From: Clostridia bacterium
GTDB taxonomy: Bacteria; Bacillota; Clostridia; Oscillospirales; CAG-272
Direction: 5' to 3'
Assembly (NCBI GenBank): GCA_017453325.1
Contig: JAFTKK010000040.1
Location: 17,273 to 81,272, forward strand
Length of the DNA stretch: 64,000 bases
Position numbers and translations under genes: made by a program. How positions within the stretch are numbered: position 1 is the stretch's first letter; the number at the start of each line of letters is the position of its first letter. Below are positions 59,082-64,000 of the stretch, in pieces. Under the pieces are notes generated by a model. That model searched no databases. It saw only the letters and a program-made list of their open reading frames with translations, and was not told where the DNA came from.

Positions 59082-61310
59082 ATGAGACAAGAATGGCAAG
59101 GCTTTGTAGGCGGCGCGTGGGAAAAGGATATTGACGTCCGCGACTTTATCCAGAAGAACTACACCCCCTACGACGGTGACGACAGCTTCCTCGCCGGCCC
59201 CACCAAGGCAACCCTTGACCTGTGGGCAAAGGTCAGCGAGCTGAAAAAAGAGGAGATCGCCGCAGGCGGCGTTCTCGACATGGATACCAAGGTGGTTTCC
59301 ACCATCACTTCCCACGCCCCCGGCTACATCGAGCAGGAAAAGGAGCAGATCGTCGGTCTGCAGACCGATAAGCCCCTGAAGCGCTCCCTCCAGCCCTACG
59401 GCGGCATCCGCATGGCAATGAAGGCCTGCAAGGACAACGGTTATTCCGTTGCTCCCGAGCTGGTTGAGTTCTTCTCCGAGCACAGAAAGACCCATAACGC
59501 AGGCGTGTTTGACGTTTACACCCCCGAGATCAGACGCTGCCGCACCAATCACATCATCACGGGCTTGCCGGACGCATACGGCCGTGGCCGTATCATCGGT
59601 GACTACCGCCGCGCAGCACTTTACGGTATCGACCGCCTCATTGAGGACAAGAACGCGCAAAAGGAAAGCACCCCCGCGACCCTCACCGCAGAGGTGATCC
59701 GTGACCGCGAGGAGCTTTCCGAGCAGATCCGCGCCCTTGAAATGATCAAGGCAATGGCCGCAACCTACGGCTGCGATATTTCCAAGCCCGCCGCTACCTT
59801 TAAGGAAGCCGTGCAGGCAACCTACTTTGCTTACCTTGCTGCCGTGAAGGAGCAGAACGGTGCCGCCATGTCCCTTGGCAGAACCTCTACCTTCCTTGAT
59901 ATCTACGCAACCCGTGATATCGCAAACGGCACCCTCACCGAGGAGGAGGCACAGGAGATCATCGACCATTTCGTGATGAAGCTCCGTATGGTATGCTTTG
60001 CCAGAACCCCCGAATACAATGCCCTGTTCGCAGGTGACCCCACGTGGGTGACCGAGTCGATCGGCGGTGTCGGCGTGGACGGCAGACACATGGTTACCAA
60101 GACCTCCTTCCGCTTCCTCAACACTCTCAACAACATCGGCGCGGCTCCCGAACCCAACCTTACGGTTCTGTGGTCCACCAAGCTGCCCGAGGGCTTCAAG
60201 CGCTTCTGCGCAAAGGTCTCCATCGAGCACCACGCCGTACAGTATGAGAACGACGACCTGATGCGTCCCGTACACGGCGACGACTACGGCATTGCCTGCT
60301 GCGTATCCTCGATGAAGATCGGCAAGGAGATGCAGTTCTTCGGCGCACGTGCCAACCTTGCAAAGTGCCTCCTTTACGCCATCAACGGCGGTGTGGATGA
60401 GATGACCGGCACGCAGGTTGCTCCCAAGTTCCAGCCCATCACCTCCGAGTACCTCGACTACAACGAGGTCATGGAGAAGTACAAGGTTATGATGGAGTGG
60501 CTGGCAGGTGCTTACGTCAATGCACTCAACGCCATTCACTACATGCATGACAAATACTGCTACGAGCGCGCACAGATGGCGTTCCACGACAAGGAGGTCC
60601 GCCGCTGGTTCGCAACCGGTATTGCAGGCTTCTCCGTAGTGGCTGACTCCCTGTCTGCAATCAAGTACGCTAAGGTCAAGGTGATCCGTAACGAGCAGGG
60701 CATTGCCACCGGCTTTGAGACCGAGGGCGACTTCCCGAAATACGGCAACGACGACGACCGCGTAGACGAGCTGGCAAAAGAGGTTCTCCGTCTGTTCATC
60801 ACCTACCTGCGCAAGCAGCACACCTACCGTAACGGTATCGTGACCACCTCCATTCTGACCATCACCTCGAACGTGACCTACGGTAAGAACACCGGTGCCA
60901 CCCCCGACGGCAGAGTTTGCGGTGAGGCCTTTGCACCCGGTGCAAACCCCATGCACGGCAGAGACGAGAACGGCGCAGTTGCTTCCCTTGCTTCTGTTGC
61001 CAAGATCCCGTTCCTTGATTCTCAGGACGGTATTTCCAATACCTTTACCATCGTTCCCTCCGCACTCGGTAAGACCGAGGAGGAGCGCGAGACCAACCTG
61101 ATGGCCCTGCTTGACGGTTACGTAGCAAAGGGCGGCTTCCACCTCAACGTCAACGTATTTGACCGCGAGCTGCTGCTTGACGCACAGAAGCACCCCGAGC
61201 TCTACCCGCAGCTTACCATCCGCGTTTCCGGCTATGCCGTCAACTTCATCAAGCTGACCAAGGCACAGCAGGACGAGGTCATTTCGAGAACCTTCCACGG
61301 CTCGATCTGA
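59082..61310 (+). CDS. pflB: Formate C-acetyltransferase (pyruvate formate-lyase)
   Basis: 742-residue glycyl-radical enzyme converting pyruvate and CoA to acetyl-CoA and formate under anaerobic conditions. The active-site Cys-Cys pair is in [14 protein letters not shown] near residue 405, and the radical glycine is in [12 protein letters not shown] near the C terminus, with [16 protein letters not shown] following. The length is near the usual 750-760. The ATG follows TTGGAGG. It is transcribed with the activase gene two bases downstream, behind a structured leader. Confidence 0.96.
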   Translation: MRQEWQGFVGGAWEKDIDVRDFIQKNYTPYDGDDSFLAGPTKATLDLWAKVSELKKEEIAAGGVLDMDTKVVSTITSHAPGYIEQEKEQIVGLQTDKPLKRSLQPYGGIRMAMKACKDNGYSVAPELVEFFSEHRKTHNAGVFDVYTPEIRRCRTNHIITGLPDAYGRGRIIGDYRRAALYGIDRLIEDKNAQKESTPATLTAEVIRDREELSEQIRALEMIKAMAATYGCDISKPAATFKEAVQATYFAYLAAVKEQNGAAMSLGRTSTFLDIYATRDIANGTLTEEEAQEIIDHFVMKLRMVCFARTPEYNALFAGDPTWVTESIGGVGVDGRHMVTKTSFRFLNTLNNIGAAPEPNLTVLWSTKLPEGFKRFCAKVSIEHHAVQYENDDLMRPVHGDDYGIACCVSSMKIGKEMQFFGARANLAKCLLYAINGGVDEMTGTQVAPKFQPITSEYLDYNEVMEKYKVMMEWLAGAYVNALNAIHYMHDKYCYERAQMAFHDKEVRRWFATGIAGFSVVADSLSAIKYAKVKVIRNEQGIATGFETEGDFPKYGNDDDRVDELAKEVLRLFITYLRKQHTYRNGIVTTSILTITSNVTYGKNTGATPDGRVCGEAFAPGANPMHGRDENGAVASLASVAKIPFLDSQDGISNTFTIVPSALGKTEEERETNLMALLDGYVAKGGFHLNVNVFDRELLLDAQKHPELYPQLTIRVSGYAVNFIKLTKAQQDEVISRTFHGSI

Positions 61311-61311
61311 T

Positions 61312-62064
61312 ATGAAGGGGCACATCCACTCGATTGAAACCTTCGGCACGGTAGACGGCCCCGGCGTGCGCTTCGTAGTCTTTTTCCAAGGCTGCCCCAT
61401 GCGCTGCCTGTACTGTCACAATCCCGATACATGGGTCGCTGAGGCGGGAGACACGCTTTCCGCCTCCGACCTCATTGCACGTATGCTCCGCAACGTAACC
61501 TTTTACCAAAGCGGCGGCATTACCGCAACGGGCGGCGAGCCCCTTTTGCAGCTTGATTTTCTCATTGAGCTCTTTGAGCTTGCCAAAATACACCGCATCC
61601 ATACCTGTCTTGACACCTCGGGCGTGACCTTCCGCGACGAGCCGCACTATCTTGAAAAGCTCGACCGCCTGCTGGCTGTGACCGACCTTGTCATGCTTGA
61701 TATTAAGCACATGGACAGCGATGCGCACAAGCAGCTCACCGGTCATACGAACGCCAACGTGCTGGCTTTTGCTACATATTTGCGCGACAAGGGCGTAAAT
61801 ATGCGCGTGCGGCACGTGATCGTGCCCGGTTACACCGATGCACCCGAGCAATTGGCGTCCCTTGGCAAGTTTTTGAGAGATTTTGACAATCTCGAAAAGA
61901 TCGAGGTGCTTCCCTACCACACGCTTGGCAAGGCAAAGTATGAAAACCTCGGCATCACCTATCCGCTCGGCGACACACCGCAGCTGACGGGCAAGGATGC
62001 AAAAGCGGCGCTTGCCGTGATCGAAGAAAACATGAAAACACAAAAAACGGGCGCGGTTTGTTAA
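61312..62064 (+). CDS. pflA: Pyruvate formate-lyase activating enzyme
   Basis: 250-residue radical SAM activase that installs the glycyl radical on PflB. The 4Fe-4S motif CPMRCLYCHNPDTW (CX3CX2C) is near residue 28, with TGGEPLLQ and TSGVTF next in order, typical of PflA. It starts one base after the pflB stop, so translation is likely coupled. A terminator hairpin overlaps its last codons. Confidence 0.95.
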   Translation: MKGHIHSIETFGTVDGPGVRFVVFFQGCPMRCLYCHNPDTWVAEAGDTLSASDLIARMLRNVTFYQSGGITATGGEPLLQLDFLIELFELAKIHRIHTCLDTSGVTFRDEPHYLEKLDRLLAVTDLVMLDIKHMDSDAHKQLTGHTNANVLAFATYLRDKGVNMRVRHVIVPGYTDAPEQLASLGKFLRDFDNLEKIEVLPYHTLGKAKYENLGITYPLGDTPQLTGKDAKAALAVIEENMKTQKTGAVC

Positions 62065-62080
62065 CCTGCGCCCTTTCTTT
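62049..62080 (+). terminator. Terminator overlapping the pflA stop codon
   Basis: GGGCGCGGTT stem, TGTT loop, AACC-t-GCGCCC stem (one bulge), then TTTCTTTT. The left arm and loop include the last codons and TAA stop of pflA, so a translating ribosome could affect folding. The next gene has its own AAGGAG site. Confidence 0.8.
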
Positions 62081-62093
62081 TAAGGAGCATGAT

Positions 62094-63530
62094 ATGATAT
62101 CCGACATCACACCCTTTCGCATGATCGGAAACCTTTATTTTGTGGGCACTTATGCCGCTTCCTCTCACCTGCTGGTGACGAGCGAGGGGCTGATGCTCAT
62201 TGACACGGGCTACGATTACAATGCCGAAACCATCGTGGATTCCGTCACAAAGCTGGGCTTTGACATCAAAGACCTCAAATACATTCTGCATTCGCACGGG
62301 CACGGTGACCACACCGACGCAACCGCCGCGCTGGTGGCGCTGACGGGTGCAAAAACCTTTCTTGGGCGCGAGGATCTGCGCTACATCAAGGGCTTTACCC
62401 CCGATGTTTTCTATGAGGATAACATGACCGTGCGCCTCGGAGACACCCAGATACGGTGTGTGTTTACCCCCGGGCACACCGAGGGAGCATATTCCTTCTT
62501 TTTTGACGTAACGGAGGGCGAAAACCGATACCGTTGCGGTATGTTTGGCGGTGCGGGCCCCAATCAGCTCAAAAAGGATTATATGCACAAACGCGGCGTC
62601 TCCTACCTAATGCGCGGTGAATTTTTCAAATCGATCGAGCGCATGAAGCAGGAGCACGTGGATGTGTTTGTGGGCAATCACGCCTGGCACAACCACACCA
62701 AGGAAAAGGCGGCGCGGCTCTTGACCGCTGCAGAAAACCCCTTTATTGACCCCACCGAATGGGTGCCCTTTCTTGAAAAATCCGCCGAGAAGCTGCACGA
62801 GATCATTCTCGACGAGAGCCGCACGCATTTTGTGAACTACGCGCACCGCGGCGCCTCGGAATACACGCCCGAAAACACCGAAATCGCCTTTGAAACGGGG
62901 CTTAAAATGGGCGCAAACGGCATTGAGACCGACGTGCGACGCACCAAGGACGGCGTGCTTGTGTTGCACCACGACGAAACGACGGCACGGCTGGCGGGGG
63001 TGGACCGCGCAGTTCGCGACCTCACGCTCGACGAGCTTTGTGCCCTGCCGTTTGAAAAAAACGGCGTCACCGATCACGCCATGACCTTAGAGGACTTTTT
63101 GCGCAAATTTGGCGAATATCCCATCACGTTTGCCATTGAATTAAAGGACGAGGGGATCGAACAGGACGTCGCCGATCTGCTTGTGCGCTACGGCGTGGCG
63201 GGCAAATGCATCGTCACCTCATTCCATTTTGATTACATCAAAAACATCAAGGCCCTTGCTCCCGCGCTGCGCGTAGGCTGGCTGGTCAAGGACGTTGACG
63301 AGGAGAAGGTTGCGGCTCTGATGGCGATCGGCGGCGAGGAGATCTGCCCGAGAGCCACCGAAATTACCCCCGAACGGGTAGAAAATTGGCACCGTCTCGG
63401 GCTTAACGTGCGCGCGTGGGGCGTCGCCGACGAGGCGCTGATGCGTGCCGTATACGACAGCGGTGCCGACGGCATGACCGTCAACTTCCCCGATAAGTTA
63501 AGCACCTATATCATTGCACAGCAGGCATAA
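62094..63530 (+). CDS. Metallo-beta-lactamase fold / glycerophosphodiester phosphodiesterase fusion
   Basis: 478-residue two-domain enzyme. Residues 1-235 are an MBL-fold hydrolase with metal motif HSHGHGDHTDA near residue 70, PGHTEGAYSFF and GNHAWHNHT. Residues 245-478 are a GDPD domain with AHRGASEYTPENT near 258, GIETDVRRTKDGVLVLHHD, and IELKD (metal Glu) further on. The GDPD half would hydrolyse glycerophosphodiesters to glycerol-3-phosphate and alcohol; the MBL half could act on a lactone, thioester or phosphoester. The fusion suggests sequential steps on one substrate. The ATG at 62094 follows AAGGAG. Confidence 0.88.
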   Translation: MISDITPFRMIGNLYFVGTYAASSHLLVTSEGLMLIDTGYDYNAETIVDSVTKLGFDIKDLKYILHSHGHGDHTDATAALVALTGAKTFLGREDLRYIKGFTPDVFYEDNMTVRLGDTQIRCVFTPGHTEGAYSFFFDVTEGENRYRCGMFGGAGPNQLKKDYMHKRGVSYLMRGEFFKSIERMKQEHVDVFVGNHAWHNHTKEKAARLLTAAENPFIDPTEWVPFLEKSAEKLHEIILDESRTHFVNYAHRGASEYTPENTEIAFETGLKMGANGIETDVRRTKDGVLVLHHDETTARLAGVDRAVRDLTLDELCALPFEKNGVTDHAMTLEDFLRKFGEYPITFAIELKDEGIEQDVADLLVRYGVAGKCIVTSFHFDYIKNIKALAPALRVGWLVKDVDEEKVAALMAIGGEEICPRATEITPERVENWHRLGLNVRAWGVADEALMRAVYDSGADGMTVNFPDKLSTYIIAQQA

Positions 63531-64000
63531 TCATAACCACCCGTCAAACGGGTGGTATGCACAAGGGCTAAAAGCCCAATAGTACCAGCCAGCGTGGGGG
63601 GCCGCTGGCTTTTGCTTTGCAAAAACTTTGAGCAAAATTCCCCTCCATAATCCGAAAGCGCAAACAACAGTAAGCCTTCCCCAGCGGGGGAAGGTGGCAG
63701 CCGAAGGCTGACGGATGAGGTGTTCTAATTCCAAAGCAACTCCTCATCCAAAGAACGTGCAAACGTTCTTTACAGGTGGAGGCGGCAAGGCCGCGACACC
63801 TCATCCAAAGAACGTGCAAACGTTCTTTACAGGTGGAGGCGGCAAGGCCGCGACACCTCATCCACCACCTACGGTGGTCCCCCTTCTCCCACAGGAGAAG
63901 GCTTATGTTACATCTGCTCCAAAGCAAGGGTATAACCTTTATTGCCCACCCGCATAGCGGGTGGTTGTCTGTTTCGCGCTTCGCGCGGGGCGGCCTAAAG
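63531..64000. repeat. Non-coding composite repeat region with hairpins
   Basis: No credible gene lies in these 470 bases. Left part: ACCACCCGT-CAA-ACGGGTGGT hairpin (63536-63556) and a terminator-like AGCCAGCG/CGCTGGCT stem with TTTTG (63587-63615). Middle: CCTTCCCC/GGGGGAAGG element with GGATGAGGTG (about 63680-63722), then the 57-bp tandem repeat. Right part: CACCTCATCC..., CTCC-type inverted copy and a second CCACCCGC-ATAG-CGGGTGG hairpin near 63947-63965. The inverted ends suggest a miniature or IS200/IS605-like relic; it runs off the window edge. Confidence 0.65.
63742..63855. repeat. 57-bp direct repeat, two full copies plus partial third
   Basis: Copy 1 is 63742-63798, copy 2 is 63799-63855, and a partial third (CCTCATCCACC) begins at 63856. 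Each unit carries a perfect palindrome AAAGAACGT-GCAA-ACGTTCTTT and a GGCGGCAAGGCCGC hairpin. The period of 57 is divisible by three, so one frame stays open as a 19-residue repeat, but there is no ribosome site. Confidence 0.9.

Noticed and set aside
59061-61400. Long open frame (779 codons) antisense to pflB, and similar long antisense frames at 10443-12266, 46541-48466 and 1091-2695
   Set aside because: They mirror real genes with clear families on the other strand, carry no recognisable motifs and have composition explained by GC-rich codon bias.
63742-63866. CRISPR array
   Set aside because: Only two contiguous copies plus a fragment, with no spacers between them and no cas genes nearby.
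63715-63957. 80-codon frame reading through the 57-bp repeats (repeated TPHPKNVQTFFTGGGG)
   Set aside because: The frame stays open only because the repeat length is a multiple of three; there is no ribosome site and the DNA consists of hairpins.

Overview
The window reads as chromosome from a low-oxygen, fermentative, spore-forming Firmicute of the class Clostridia, probably gut-associated. The evidence is a seven-gene spoIIIA block, pyruvate formate-lyase with its activase, linked phosphofructokinase and lactate/malate dehydrogenase genes, Mini-III RNase, a YhaN/YhaO-type repair pair, and several plant-glycan enzymes (GH36, GH78, ribulokinase). The sequence is GC-rich (visually well above 50%) apart from two AT-rich islets. 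Genes are dense, start mostly behind GGAGG-type ribosome sites, and often end at strong hairpin terminators shared by convergent neighbours. The genus cannot be fixed from the sequence alone.

Layout. 1-6.2 kb (+): the 3' part of an ABC exporter, a B12-binding radical SAM protein, an SDR reductase, a LUD-domain protein, an EEP-fold phosphodiesterase and an esterase. 6.2-6.9 kb: AT-rich islet A, an XRE regulator divergent from a DUF6809-like small protein, with palindromes embedded in the promoter. 6.9-16.9 kb (-): a nine-gene catabolic operon encoding an FAD oxidase, a 4Fe-4S protein, a class II aldolase, a broken PfkB kinase, an IolB isomerase, an FGGY kinase, NagB, NagA and a fused EtfB-EtfA, with a divergent AraC regulator. 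18-25.7 kb: a GH42-like protein, a Gfo/Idh/MocA oxidoreductase with a sugar-phosphate isomerase, a lipase-like hydrolase and an alpha-galactosidase. 25.8-34.4 kb: glycolysis/fermentation genes, cinA, a PflX-like radical SAM protein, a LysR/SemiSWEET-like divergent pair, and an operon with PPIase, polysaccharide deacetylase, mrnC and a histidine phosphatase. 34.5-38.9 kb: YhaN/YhaO-like genes and DUF445. 39-43.1 kb: spoIIIAG to spoIIIAA. 43.3-50 kb: pyridoxamine kinase, an Mbeg1-like protein, YgiQ and an alpha-L-rhamnosidase. 50-50.8 kb: islet B, a second XRE/DUF6809 module. 50.9-58.7 kb: two membrane proteins, ribulokinase, a CHAP/SH3 secreted protein and a large MacB-like ABC protein. 58.7-63.5 kb: pflB behind a structured leader, pflA, and an MBL-GDPD fusion. 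63.5-64 kb: non-coding repeats and hairpins, including a 57-bp tandem repeat.

How the parts fit together. Sugars released by the glycosidases would feed glycolysis (pfkA), with pyruvate going to lactate or malate and to formate plus acetyl-CoA. The 6.9-16.9 kb operon joins an inositol-type lower pathway (IolB, PfkB, aldolase) and amino-sugar enzymes to a flavin oxidase, Fe-S protein and Etf set. That resembles electron-confurcating dehydrogenases, so I infer oxidation of a sugar-derived hydroxy acid; the substrate is unknown. The most unusual items are this operon and the pair of paralogous XRE/DUF6809 islets, which share one promoter design but use different operator sequences.
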